Below are positions 1 through 11,459 of a stretch of 64,000 nt of DNA, piece after piece (the first letter of the stretch is position 1; each line of letters starts with the position of its first letter). The position numbers were made by a program, and so were the translations under genes. Source of the stretch: Varroa destructor (lineage: Eukaryota > Arthropoda > Arachnida > Mesostigmata > Varroidae); NCBI RefSeq assembly GCF_002443255.2, contig NW_019211459.1, forward strand, positions 2,929,751-2,993,750, read 5' to 3'. Under the pieces are notes generated by a model that was not told where the DNA came from, searched no databases, and saw only the letters and a list, made by a program, of their open reading frames with translations.

Positions 1-2750
1 ATTTTGACCTAAGGCTCAAAAAAAAAAGACTTCGGTGCTTCTATATGTGTTAGGCTCGACCCGGAATATTTTCATACTATCAGGACAACGATTCCATTAA
101 GCTTCCTCTTCATGCTGCACCCGGCGAGGCCCAATCTCTATTATTGGTATTTTCTTGAGCTCAAATTCGCACAGTAGAGAAAGAATAAGTAAATTCGATA
201 TTAATTATGCTCGTCTGGCTTGTGAAGTGTCAGTATAACAGGCTTAAACGAAGTCATAATGCTCTTATCATCAGTCCGTGGCACCTTTCTTCATCGAACT
301 GCACCAAACACACAGTTACAATGGTAGCATTATTTATAATGCCAGCATTTACTGGATCATCGCTGAATACCGTTGCCAGGTTTTAACCTGGCAGCCTGTT
401 TCCTTTTCTTTATGTGAGATGAAGGTAAATAGCGAAAAATACAAAGCAGTAAGGTTCAGCCGACGACGACGCCAAGAGCTGCGCGCAGACAGGAAGACGA
501 AAACGCGAATGATGCTGACACAAGGGGCGACGGTACCGGCACGACTCGATAGTAGTAGCTCTTTGGACAGCTGCGCCGCTCGACGGAGGCACTGAACAAG
601 GAAGCGGCGCTATGCATAAAGGAAAGAACTCCAGAGACTCTTGTTTAGTAGCAGTAACACTTCGAAACTACAAGAACAAGGAACGATGTTAAGGGAAGAG
701 CTCACGCAGAATCCAGTGTAGGAGATGGTGAAGCAGAAAGATCGGGTAATGTTCGGAAGGCAGGAGGATGTAACGAAAAATACGTAATGCAGAATCAACG
801 GAATCGACGCCACGTATTTCGCGGATGGGGGCTACAGGGAAGCGATATGGGGACCGGCCCGCGAGAAAGTACCAGAATTAGGAGATCAGAAAAGGACGTC
901 AGTTAGGGACAAATATCGGGCAACGCACTTTGAATGAGAGGGAAGAAGAAAACGGAATAATACGAAACAAATAAGAAACGACTTGGGAGCTGCTGTTGCT
1001 GCTTCTTTAAAAATTCTGTCCTTCTTTCAGGCCAAATGAGATGAGAATACAGGGCAGTTAAGAGGAACTGTGCGAAAAACGACAGTGGTGACGAGGTGAA
1101 GGAGGCAGTAGGGTCACCGAAAAAATAGGAACTCAGAGTGACAGCTCAGGGCCGGATATTCGGTTTAATTTCGCTACGGAGGTTCATCTAGAAAAAGAAT
1201 TCTGGATGGGTAGAATTCAACGACGACATCATCAGCATAATTGATATTTGCAGACGACAGCAAAACTACCACAGGTAGCAGTAGCACCGAGTTTAAATCG
1301 CTTGCTCGTTGTCTAAATCGGCGTGCTAATCGCCCGACTATGCAGCCAATCATACCGTTGCTACGGGACTGTTGTCGCCATTGAACATTGAGTGCTGCCA
1401 TCATGAAGCTTCCACCGCTGAGGAACTGCAACGAAGGGTTGCTTTCAGTAACGTTTCGTCTGTACAAACGACTAGTTCCTGTAGCAAACCGCAAGTAACA
1501 AAGCTGTCAACGCATAAATGGATGGGAGGCGATAGCCACAGGCTTTGCGCCAAACGAAAAGAAGCCGGCGGAGGTATTGAAGCAACGGCAGGGAGGTAAG
1601 CGGAAGTAAGGTAAAGACGCCAGTAAGACGATAGGGCATAGGGCACTCCACTACCAGCGCCATCTGGTTCCTTCTAGTGTTAGCTGGCCGTAAACGAAGA
1701 GGCAGGACGCGTTTCGGCAAATCTTCGATGACAGAAAACACGGGGAGAAACTTCAGCAGCAGCGACGAGTGACATCTAGATGAGAACTTTGTCGTATGTC
1801 TGGTTTAAAACCCAATTGCTACATCTACGGATGGATTCGCTCAACAAGGAAGCAAATGCATTAGTTCAATTCCAGTTCATTCGCTCTATGCTACCATGTT
1901 TATAAGAGGAAACCAGCGAATCTGCACTTTCTTAACGTTCTCCTTTTTAGGAATTAATTTGATCATTTAAAATTCAGTCGTAACGGTAGCTCAGAAAGTG
2001 GGACGGGTGGTAAGTTTGGTATGCGGTAACCTTTGTCACTTTCTGCCCAGTCCCTAAGAAATGTCACACCGTCCTTCAACTAGTGTTGATCGGCTAATCA
2101 CTATTTGTGCTCTCACTCTGAATAAGTAAACACTACCTAAAAATAGAACCTCCGTTTCTGTTTATTCGCTCCACTATAAACAAAAATAGCATCTATAGTT
2201 TCTATTATAGATTCCGACATTTTGTCGCTGAGTCAGAACGCCGGCCCAACGTCTCAGTTAGGCTAGACAAGCCTTTGTATATTTACGAATTTACTGACAA
2301 GTAAACAATATCAACAGATTATTCGAAGTCTGCATAGATTAAAGTTCGTTCATGTACAAGCCAACGCCAAGCAAGCCATACCCCGCATTCAACGTTTACG
2401 TTGGTTCTTACAGCAGGTTGCTTTCGCCTTTCTTAGTATTGCAGCTAACGCTACCGTTGTTTTTTTGCTGACAGGGGCATCATATTATCTATCGTAACAG
2501 TTCCACTATTTAAACACGAGCTACAACAAACAACGATCACTTAGCCGATCAAACAAACAGTCCACCACCAACTGCGGCCCCGATTCCGACTTTGCCTTTG
2601 ATTTCTTGACTTGTTCTTCGAGGTAAAGCAAATGAAGCCAGAGGCTGCCCCGAACAGCCACTTGGAGCAACAGCGCAAGCGCGCTTAACTCGAATTTGAC
2701 CTCAACAACTTCATTCCGTTTGCGTAGGCTAGACGGTAGCATGAGCAACA
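1..2750. other. Non-coding stretch, purine-rich in its first half
   Basis: No frame here looks like a conserved protein. From about 600 to 1600 the plus strand is rich in short GA and GAA tracts, as often seen in introns or untranslated sequence. A YADD tetrapeptide on the minus strand near 1230 was examined and rejected as a reverse-transcriptase relic. Nothing else is recognisable. Confidence 0.4.
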
Positions 2751-2756
2751 GTACTT

Positions 2757-2910
2757 GTAGTAGTCCTAATTGTTCCTAAAACTCGAGAGACACGCGGTGG
2801 TTTGGGTTCAAATCCGGATCTAAAGATACTTCGTTTAGTGTTGGAAGCCAATCGTCTGATGCAATGCGCAATGGCGGTATAAGACGTAGAACTCGAAACG
2901 TTTAATAATT
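2757..2910 (+). mobile_element. tRNA-derived SINE relic (copy 1)
   Basis: The segment has a Pol III box-B-like motif (GGTTCAAATCC at about 2806-2816), then a tail shared with other places in the window: a CTTCGTTTAGTGTTGG block, AAGCCAATCGTCTGATG, AATGGCGGTATAAGACGTA and GAACTCGAAA. The same order of blocks recurs at 28.0, 53.1 and 62.5 kb and, inverted, at 30.1 kb. The copies differ at many positions, so this is an old, inactive element. The tRNA-like head is poorly preserved here. The outer boundaries are approximate. Confidence 0.6.
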
Positions 2911-2941
2911 CCAATTGTAACGTAAACACAGTTCGTTTCAT

Positions 2942-2998
2942 AAGCCAGCCGGTCGAAGTAATGCCCGATGGCCTATATATCGGACGTAACAGTTATAT
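2942..2998 (+). mobile_element. SINE relic, 3' part only (copy 2)
   Basis: This is a second fragment of the same family only about 30 bases beyond copy 1. It holds the AGCCAGCCG block, GTAATGCCCGATGGC and ATCGGACGTAA in the family order, without the tRNA-like head. It could be a tandem truncated insertion or a local duplication of the SINE tail. Confidence 0.5.
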
Positions 2999-2999
2999 G

Positions 3000-5030
3000 T
3001 GACCTATGCTACTTGATCTCTTAATTGTAGTTTCATTAGACAGCTTCTATATGAAACCGGCCATCTTCCCCTGAGAAGAGCACCCAAAGACGGAGGACCA
3101 CGAGCAGCAGCTGCGAGCGAAAACGGGAAAAAAAGCCGTTGATAGCAAGAAACATGGCAATGGTCGCGGTGGCGGTGCTGTCGCTGCTATTAAAAGCAGT
3201 AGTTCCTGATTGAACAACTATAGTTATTTGACCATATAGGATAGAACCCGAATAGCAGCACCAATAAAGGCGGATATCACGACAACCGTGGTGAGCCTAC
3301 ATCAAAACGCTCCTGAATAGACGGAGATCGTATGGCGATGCTGCAACCACCGTTAGATATGAATATACTTATATATCAATCGAAGATTAATCCTTCTTAA
3401 TAAATTTAACTCTTCAAATTTGATACGATGAATTTAGCTTCGACCAACTTTTAGTCGAGTTCAATGTTGGACTCTTGTCGTTGGTACCTTATTTGCACGG
3501 AAAAAAAAGAAAAAAAAAAAATAAAATATTTTTTTTTTTCGTTTAACACTTCTGACTATTTTTGTTGTGTGACGAGCGTTTATAAGGTACGTTCTGTATC
3601 AGAAAGGGACCTGTTTAGTAGATCGGTAACTGAGTGTGGCTCGGAACAGTTAAGCGGAACATCTCCTTTTACTTGGAAGCGGAGCAATTCCCTGTTCTAT
3701 ACTACATATAACGAAAAGAAAAACAATGCAAACTTACGTAGATGATAAAAACATAGTGGACTTGTGTATATAATGGCATATAGTATTGTTAAATCTCTAG
3801 TAGCCATATAGTTCATGTGAAAACGATTATAGTAGATAATTTATTTGGTCGAGCTTCTGTTAGGCTGATTTCGTTCCTGCATGTCACGGTTACGGATCAT
3901 AGACCCTTTTATGGTTATTTAATTAACACAAAGCGTGTTTTCAACGGGAACTGCTGTTCCTGGTTTCTGCATAGTGTCGACAAAGCAGGAACAACGTGTC
4001 ATCGCTCGCGGTTGACGGAAGTGGTCCTTCATTGCTACTGTTAGCGGTTTCCAGGAGGCATCGTACGGCTGTGGTCAGGACGAGGTTTAGTCGTTGCTTA
4101 GCGAAAACAACTTAAAGCTTCAGCCGCATTCTATAGCGTATCGACGAGGGAAGCAGTTGACGAGAGATGGAACAACGTTAACTGGCAAGCAGGTGATCTA
4201 GCCATTCACAGCCGGAGCTGACGTGTCGTTCAACTAACATGCGGTATAATGATATTTAGATACCCGTACTTGACACCATGACGATAAACAAACGACTGGA
4301 CGAATAATGAAGAACAGCTTCTGGATAATGGTGGCAAACTACTTCCAATTCCTTTTGTAAAGCACCTTGCGTGCGCTGGGAATATATAAACGAATCTCAT
4401 TTTTCCCACCTTGGCTGTATGTTAGCAACAACGACCGTATTTGCCGCATGAGCAAAACTATCAGACCCTAATCTAAAACGACCATAGCAGTACATATAAT
4501 AGCAACACGGCACATTTAATAGCCTTCAATTCCAAATAGAGAAGCTTCTGAATTCGTATTCCTTCTCGCCAGACGCAACTTAGAATGAACTTACATTAGC
4601 ACTGGCACTGACCTCCATATAAATTACGCTTGGGTCTCTAATCTCATTTTTTAATTCAATATGTTTGCTTAGGGATCTATTCAGTGTTTACTGTTGCTGA
4701 AAACATCGTATTCGGGACACGACGCGGCAGACTGCATTCTGACAAGTTAACTTAAGCACTGAGAACAGGCGGCACGATCGTTCTTGCTTATATGCATCTC
4801 ACACGGCAAGATATATCGGCAAAAGGCATTGAATATCAAGTTGTTCATGGTACGCTTACCGTTCGAAGTGCTCCGAAGATTTGCAAGAAAAAAAAGAAAA
4901 AAAAAAACTAACGAAGTGTAAAAACAATGCCAAAGTCACCGGGATGACTAAATGCGCTTTGAAGGCCTCTGAGTTATCACCTGTCCAGAAGTTGAATACA
5001 GGAGTGTGTAAGGAACTTTTTAAATCCATA
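3000..5030. other. Non-coding stretch with a poly(A)/poly(T) foldback
   Basis: No recognisable gene. At about 3501-3539 a run of A (broken by one G) is followed directly by a run of T, which can fold back on itself. The rest is AT-rich sequence with only short open frames. Confidence 0.4.
3501..3539. repeat. Poly(A) tract followed by poly(T) tract
   Basis: A near-pure A run is joined through AATAAAATA to a run of 12 T. Such a pair may be the joined tails of two retrotransposed copies in opposite orientation, or simple slippage. Confidence 0.8.
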
Positions 5031-6120
5031 GACGATTACATCCGACTGTAAACGGTGGAGCAGACAATAGGGGGGTAGGAAAAATCAACAAATTGTTCGG
5101 CTTTTGTCGCGATGACGAATGAACTCTTTCGTCCCTTAGACACTTCTCTGGGCGGGAAAGCATCGTGGCCATCACCGCCACGTTTTGTTTGACGAGTACC
5201 CAACGTCCCGGTTGATCGGCAGTTGTAGTACGCTTTTTCTTTACGCACTCTGTATCTATACTCTTTTATCATCTAATTAGCAAATGTGAAATTATTATTG
5301 TCACAAGTGGATACGTATGTGTACGTTTGTACGGGTGGAATGCGTTTTTCACACGGCCAAAGTTTAAGTTGCTGCGTTTTGTAGTAACGTCTTATTGTTA
5401 GAATTAGATTTAGACACGGTACCAGGAGCTCATGCCTTTCAGACCGCTTTCATCTGCTACTCCCAATGCGTGTATAATCGCTAACGATATCCGATAATAA
5501 ATGACGCAAGTGTACAAGCAGACAGAAGAACAGACCTATAGTTAGAAAAAAGCGTAGGTCAAGCGGTACCTGCTCCAACAGGGAACCTAAAATAATTCCT
5601 TTGCAACACAAAGATCTTCTCACCGTAGGCGAAGCCGTTAGTTACTCTGTTTGTCCTTCGTGTTAATAATGTCATTTTTTTACCCACTCGATTATTTGTA
5701 TTTTGATCCTAATATGGTCAGGATATGACTAGGTTATATACTGCTGTTACAGAGTTGTAGCAACTTTCGGGTGGCGCTATCATTAGAGTAAGCTAGTATA
5801 AAGTTCTCTCATTAGCTCGCGGCGGAATATTGCCTTATTTTGAATGAGAACAAAAATGTTTGCCCAAACAGCTTCAGTCAATAGTATACTAGCCGTTATG
5901 AACGATGACCCTTGTCCATCTTGAAAAGTGCTTTTCAATTCAGTTCTCCTAGAAGCTCATGTTTTTCTTTGCGTTGGTCAGTATGATTATCAGGATAAAG
6001 GACAGCTTCTCTTATGTGCGCTGTAACAGGCCATTTCTCTTGGACGGATTGTCCTAAACGTTCTAGCAGTTATTCCTCGTGGCATCTGCAACGAATCAAG
6101 TACGGCGCCAAAAAAATACG

Positions 6121-6141
6121 AAAAAAAAAAAAAAAAAAAAA
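6121..6141 (+). repeat. Poly(A) homopolymer, 21 bases
   Basis: An uninterrupted run of 21 A, preceded by a seven-A run and followed by ACACACAACG. It may be the tail of a retrotransposed sequence, but no element is recognisable just upstream. Confidence 0.9.
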
Positions 6142-6873
6142 CACACAACGCTCTAATTACGGTGAATAAGCAGTTTTCCTTCCCCGCGTAACTTGGCTTG
6201 TCGCGCTAAAACTTAAGTAAATTTTGGATCGGCTACGAACCTATGAGGCAACCCAATGCAATAGTTGTATGTTGTGTACGCATTTAATACATATTAACTC
6301 TACGATGAACTTTCATTATTTATAGTTCTACAACTGCAAATTATTACTCCGCGGATGTATCTTCAAGTTTAAAGGTTTTCCTTCGAATTTACTTTGATAG
6401 CTTTGTTAGAGGCCTTGAGTCATCGTTTGAAGGGCTCAGAGATAATAACTACTATCGAAATGAATCATTAGTTAATCACAACAATAGAACATAGCCGTGG
6501 ATTGGGCACTAATGCAACGACAGCGGCCAATGCCCAACCTCAAACAATTTACGCAAATTGAAACGTTTTTAAACTTGCAGATTGATATATGAAGCTAGTA
6601 TCTATTGATAAATATAAAAACGATACTTTTTCTTTCAGATATGACTTAGAGTTGAGATACTTGCTCAAGGCAATTTCGCCCGAAGACGCGTGTTTTCGTT
6701 TTCAGCTTCGTTCTGTTTACAGCGCCTTCGTTACCATTAATACGTACGGGGCATTTTTTTTGTTCACAGTGTTTTTTGGTTGTGTACGTCGATTTCTGCC
6801 ATAGGATCTACAATCGATTATTGTGGCTAATAGGCACAGGCTCAAGGTGTAGGACGGGCGTTACAGTACTCAC

Positions 6874-7009
6874 ATTAACGCTGGCCGGCGAAACGATGAG
6901 AAAACTTCGGGCCGGCTCGGTGTGAAGTATCCAGTAGAGGCATAGACCCAGCGTGAGGGCCACGCAGTACACGATCACTATCATAGCGCCGCCGCGTCTG
7001 TCGTAGATA
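6874..7009 (-). CDS. Candidate internal exon with one transmembrane segment
   Basis: Read on the minus strand, the block runs from an acceptor (CTCAACAG) to a perfect donor (AAT followed by GTGAGT) and stays open for 45 codons in one phase. It begins IYDRRGGAM, continues with about 20 hydrophobic residues (IVIVYCVALTLGLCLYWIL) and ends with HTEPARSFLIVSPASVN, like a signal anchor or a single membrane pass with basic residues just before it. Third codon positions are mostly G or C, unlike the surrounding AT-rich DNA. It overlaps the end of the long minus-strand ORF in a different frame, so both are unlikely to be used at once. The family was not recognised. Confidence 0.42.
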
Positions 7010-8542
7010 CTGTTGAGATATACCAACTATAAGGCGTAAAACGCAACTATTGTCTTTGTTGTTGACGCTGTTTGAAACACAAGCGGGCGTGTCTACACGA
7101 AAACGCAACCGCTGACCTATATGTGTATTAATCGGCAGCCTCTGAGGACGGTGCTCACAAAACACGGCTTGAAGGACAGCGGCAGCTGATAATGATCTGG
7201 GACGGAGAATGAATAACAGATGGCAGCGCCGGCAATGGACGCCGCTAGCAACGCCAATTTGGTACCGTTTAACGTGCGCGACAGCGATTGACGACAGTGA
7301 GAGCGATTTCTTTACTGACCCACCGAGTGCCACCGCTGCAATACGAATCAACTTTGCTCTCTGATGTTTGTCTGATCTTTTCTTATCAGTTGGATCCGAG
7401 ACGTTTGCTTCCTGCTGTTGCGACTGCTCTCGATCCTTTTGCACTACAGGGCCCGTCTTCTCGTCAACTTTGCTTTGATCTTGGGACGGGTTAACGACAC
7501 GGTAAAAGAGCGTGATCGACTCGACCTGTTTAGCTTTATTCTTTTCGTACGTCACTAGTTTTTTGGCGACTTTGGTAAGTGCTCGTCGCTGCTCACGAGA
7601 CCTAGCTTTGATTCGCCTCCTCTGGGGCTGGCTTCGGAACAAAACTGGGCCGATATTCGCTGTTTTCAATAGAAAATCCGTAGGACGCGCAGTGCTATCG
7701 CAAGTCCTGCAGGATATACAAACGATTTGGCAACTGAACTTCTGTAGTTTTCGCTGTTGCAGTTGCTGCTGCCTGTGACAGTTATTATCGAAAGAATAAC
7801 CTACTGCTCTTATGCAGTGCTGACGCCCGTTACCGTCCCGATCTTCAGTGTATTGGGGTTGATCCCAGCTTCTCCTCAAAAATAGAGGAACCAATAACCG
7901 AGGTTCAGGCCGATTACGGTTGTTATATGTAGGGATGTAACGACAACTTTTCCGAACCGAAATAGATAACGATCCGACAGGGGACGCTTGTGTATACGAA
8001 CGCCCGCAGCAGTCGAAAGTACGCAGGTTTTCGGCGGCCTTCTGTGGACGCCCGGCGAGCAAGAAAGACAGTTGGGACGATCGCGCCAACGGCAAACCAC
8101 TCGCCGGGCGATTTATATTGATCACTTTTGATAGGACGTCGAACAACTGCTTAGCTGTTTCACCGCTGAAGGTACCTGCCGGTCCTGTTTGGGCTACTGG
8201 CTTAAGAATCCTAGCAACAAGGCCTCGAGCCGGTTTTGGATTATCGATAAATAGTCGGCCTTTTTGTGCCTTTTCGTTTGTAACCAACCCAGTGATATAG
8301 TAAATTCTTCGCGCTGCACTTTTTCTACTATGTGTGGCACTATTGGAGCTGCTGCTGCTGCTGCTGCTAGCTAGGATATTATTTTTTCTGTATAGTGCTT
8401 TTCGTGTTTGCAGTCTCTGCCGCAGTGTCAATGATGTTTGTGGTGGTGATAAGGATGGTATCGAGCGGCGGGGGCGCATCTTGGCCTCGGATCCGGACGC
8501 GTCTAGCGAGCCACATTCAATCACTCGCCTGGGATCCTTCAC
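6875..8542 (-). CDS. Very long minus-strand open reading frame, unknown product
   Basis: This ATG-initiated frame of 555 residues is by far the longest in the window; the next is 147 codons. No stop occurs over 1.67 kb, although the opposite strand is broken in every frame. The predicted product is basic and rich in Arg, Ser and Gln. It has a poly-Ser tract near residue 60 encoded by AGC repeats (the GCT array at 8348-8368), a Gln-rich stretch near residues 265-275 and scattered Cys. No domain, signal peptide or catalytic motif was recognised. It may be a single-exon gene, a large exon of a low-complexity regulatory protein, or a chance frame in a GC-richer block. The last 130 bases overlap the transmembrane exon candidate in another frame. 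Confidence 0.38.
   Translation of the reverse strand: MKDPRRVIECGSLDASGSEAKMRPRRSIPSLSPPQTSLTLRQRLQTRKALYRKNNILASSSSSSSSNSATHSRKSAARRIYYITGLVTNEKAQKGRLFIDNPKPARGLVARILKPVAQTGPAGTFSGETAKQLFDVLSKVININRPASGLPLARSSQLSFLLAGRPQKAAENLRTFDCCGRSYTQASPVGSLSISVRKSCRYIPTYNNRNRPEPRLLVPLFLRRSWDQPQYTEDRDGNGRQHCIRAVGYSFDNNCHRQQQLQQRKLQKFSCQIVCISCRTCDSTARPTDFLLKTANIGPVLFRSQPQRRRIKARSREQRRALTKVAKKLVTYEKNKAKQVESITLFYRVVNPSQDQSKVDEKTGPVVQKDREQSQQQEANVSDPTDKKRSDKHQRAKLIRIAAVALGGSVKKSLSLSSIAVAHVKRYQIGVASGVHCRRCHLLFILRPRSLSAAAVLQAVFCEHRPQRLPINTHIGQRLRFRVDTPACVSNSVNNKDNSCVLRLIVGISQQYLRQTRRRYDSDRVLRGPHAGSMPLLDTSHRAGPKFSHRFAGQR
8348..8368. repeat. (GCT)7 trinucleotide array
   Basis: Seven perfect GCT units. On the minus strand they read AGC and give the poly-Ser tract of the long ORF. 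Confidence 0.95.
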
Positions 8543-9006
8543 ATCACCACCTCTAACTTCACCTTCTTTCTCTACTTTACGTCGCTATTTCACGCTGCTT
8601 CAACCCAGTCGCTCGCGACCCTGCGGTCACCCGTCGATTTCGAGGACCACCTCTATTCACTAACATTAGTTTGCGTTGCCCAGGTTAATACGTGTACGCA
8701 AAAAGCGTTTTGTTTCGATAGGGTATTCGTGTACTACACTTTCGGCCACTACCGCTGTTGCCGCCGTCGTAAACGAAAACGGACCAAGAGACGAGAGGAT
8801 GTAGGTACTCGGCGGGTCCGATCGTGTTTTGTATCGTGTTGGGATCTTAATTTGTTTTAGTTTACCACGTTTCTGAACTCGGCTGTCTCGTTTAACAACT
8901 TAACTATAGCAAATTTGTTCTTAGAACAGATGTGAATACGTTTATCTTACTTTGAGAAGGCCGTGTTGGATCAGCGGCGGCGGTGGTTTATTTCATTTGA
9001 TTTCAG

Positions 9007-9327
9007 CCAGAGACTATTCTATGCTCTACGGCAGGCCACTAGCGATTTGCAATTACCCAATATAGCTGTCATGTCATTACCTTGGATTCGGTGCCGCCTG
9101 ACGCCGTGTTTGCTTGGCTTTTTTTGGTACAACAACGCCTACTCAAGTGTCGCGCGGGTACACGACGCCATCCACTATAAGGGGCTGTTGCTTTACATCC
9201 CCATATCTGTTTCGACCGTTGCCGTACGACGCATTGACGCTAATGTTTACGCTTGCTACGCTCACGATCCGTTTCGTCCCTGTCATAGTTCAGTCGTAAA
9301 ATGTCCGCTTGCGAACCGTAGAAGCAT
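9007..9327 (+). CDS. Candidate internal exon, unknown product
   Basis: A pyrimidine-rich acceptor (TTTCATTTGATTTCAG) is followed by a frame open for about 107 codons up to a perfect donor (CAT followed by GTAAGT). The translation starts QRLFYALRQATSDLQLP and includes YNNAYSSVARVHDAIHYKG, with six Cys in the second half. Third codon positions are moderately GC-rich. A second frame is also open through part of the same block, so the assignment is uncertain. It lies about 460 bases from the start of the long minus-strand ORF and diverges from it. The family was not recognised. Confidence 0.33.
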
Positions 9328-10679
9328 GTAAGTCTAGATTTGCGGCAGGAGTAGACACATTTGGCTGCCTTTGTGGGGCGATGAAGGTGGCAGCTGTCGT
9401 CGAAAGCAGCGATGTTTAACGATGGTAGATTTGAACATCCATTGCTAATTCAATGGATTTGTCTTCAGTAGCTTATACTACCATCGATCTAGTTGGAGGA
9501 GTGTTGACGAGGACGGTCGCACGCGCCTGTGGGCTTCGCGACGCATAGAAATGTACTTGAAGCAGTTCAACTCGAGCGGTCGGTTAGTGCTAAACTTTAT
9601 TCTCTAAAAACTCAGGGTACCAAGATTTGAAGGTCCTTTTGTTGTTTTTCCGCCGCAGTCACTGGATCGGTCTTCGTCACACTGTCACACTATTCTTCTA
9701 GCCAAATCAGTCCCCTTAGACCATTCTAGGAAAAATTGGCGCCAACACATATGTACGATGCCTGTATTGTTAACCAGCCTTAACCTATCAGTCGTTCGAA
9801 ATGAATGGCTATGTAGACGCCAGCTAAGCACAACCGAGAAGTCGAAGATGGCGAAGACACTTATAGACGGAATAAAGCAAATAAAGAACGAAACTCTCAC
9901 AACTTGTTATGATTATGGGCCACTTTGTCACTTTATTACGGTGGTCATGCACTAAAGAGCTATTGTCCGCCTAGTAGCTCCACTCGATCCCTGCACTTTC
10001 GCTGCAACAGTGGGATGGCGCTGATGGCACACGCACAGCCTCGTCTGTATTCTAGCCACACCGATCCAGGAACCTTCAACTTAACTTTCCCCTTCTTCTG
10101 TGTTTGCAGGGACCCTGTCTGCTTGCCGTAGCTGTTATTATGCTGCTTTTTGTGTGTTACAGGCAAAGACTACCTTATACTGCAGCAGCGCAAGCAAGCG
10201 CGTGTGCGTTAACTGAGTTTACGGCAAACGGAACAGCGCAAACGTAACGTATTCGCGACGGTACAGGTCAAGTAGAAGATATCGTTCTCTGCTGCTTCTG
10301 ATAGCGCCGTAGCCTGCTTTAATCGTACGGCTACAGTAATAGCCGCTGTCGCGGTCGTCCTAATAGAAAATCAAATTGTTGCGCGGAGAATCATACGCCT
10401 TTGTCCCTACACGCTGTCTCCGTCGTAATTTGTTTGAGCATCGCCTTATTTGGCCACACCGCTACCGAAACGTTACTAGCTTTTAGCCGGCATAGATTCC
10501 ACAACGCTGTTCACTCGAATGACGTCGCAAGGAGCGAAGATCTAACACAATCGTTTTTTCTTACAGTACTTACGGGGTCGATCGAGCTTTCGCTCAGCTG
10601 GCGGTTGTTTGCAGTTTGCTTTGACCTGTTTATCTGCGGCTGTTTGTAAATGCGTTTGAGCCACTACGTAATAGTATCA

Positions 10680-11450
10680 GCGGTGATGCTGGTCCTGCCG
10701 CTGCCGTTTGTACTGCAGCTGCAAACGTTGTTGCAAGGGGCTGTGCCTACTAAGGCAGGCCAGCGCAGGCCACCAGCTCCACCACACGCTGGAGTGAGTC
10801 TCCTTGCTGGTTGACAGCAAGGCAGAGCTCGGCGCTAGCTGCTCGTTGTGCTGCTGCTGCTCCTGCCCGCCCGGAGAATAGGGCGAGGGTTCTCAGCCAC
10901 TCCGCGCTCCCCCGCTTTGCTGCCGTGCCTCCCTTCCTAGCCTACCCATACGTTTCCCATAGAAGCAGGCGGCGCGCGCCCCCGGCGACTCCGAGGAGGA
11001 GAGTTGACATAGCACCGGTTTAGAATTCTGCCATCGACGGTGGCGCCACTGCCACAATTACATTCAACTAACTTAGGAAGCTAGCGCAAAGGACCAGCCA
11101 GTCAGCGAACGACCACCGACGAAGCGACAGACGACGAGTGCGTTTCGCCCCAATTTCTTACATCCGTAGCACTGGCGGCTGCGCCGAGCAAGCGAGCTAC
11201 GGCGTGAAGGCCGATCGGGCCGCGTTCATCTCACACCTGAACAACGAAAACGTCACTGCTGTTCTGTTGGCCCATCGAAAACCGCTGGCAACGCTGATCG
11301 TGACGACGATCGCGGCGGCAACGCCCGCGGCAATGGCTGTAGCGGGTGGGGTGGGGTGGGCCAACGCAGGTGCAATAGCGTTGCTCTACACCGAAAGCAG
11401 TGGCCTGAGCGAAGCAAAAAAACGTCCGAGAATATGGACTTAGGCACAGA
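10680..11450. other. GC-rich island
   Basis: A block visibly richer in G and C, and in CpG, than the flanks. It includes CTG repeats near 10850, a C-rich stretch at 10900-10990 and many CGA/GAC trinucleotides at 11100-11200. All frames stay open for long stretches because of the composition. It may be a promoter, 5' UTR or first-exon region. Confidence 0.4.
11138..11443 (+). CDS. Possible coding segment in the GC-rich island
   Basis: A frame open for 102 codons with strongly GC-biased third positions (for example GGC GGC TGC GCC GAG). It gives STGGCAEQASYGVKAD, then ISHLNNENVTAVLLAHRK and a hydrophobic, Ala-rich stretch (TLIVTTIAAATPAAMAVAGG) that could be a membrane segment. The only in-frame initiators are not convincing, and the frame ends with a stop at 11441. 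High GC alone could keep the frame open, and the minus strand is also open. The family was not recognised. Confidence 0.25.
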   Translation: MRFAPISYIRSTGGCAEQASYGVKADRAAFISHLNNENVTAVLLAHRKPLATLIVTTIAAATPAAMAVAGGVGWANAGAIALLYTESSGLSEAKKRPRIWT

Positions 11451-11459
11451 TAACGCAAG

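Noticed and set aside
1200..1250. Minus-strand NYADDVVV, resembling the catalytic box of reverse transcriptases
   Set aside because: None of the sequence before or after it matches reverse transcriptase. A YADD tetrapeptide is expected about once by chance in six frames of 64 kb.
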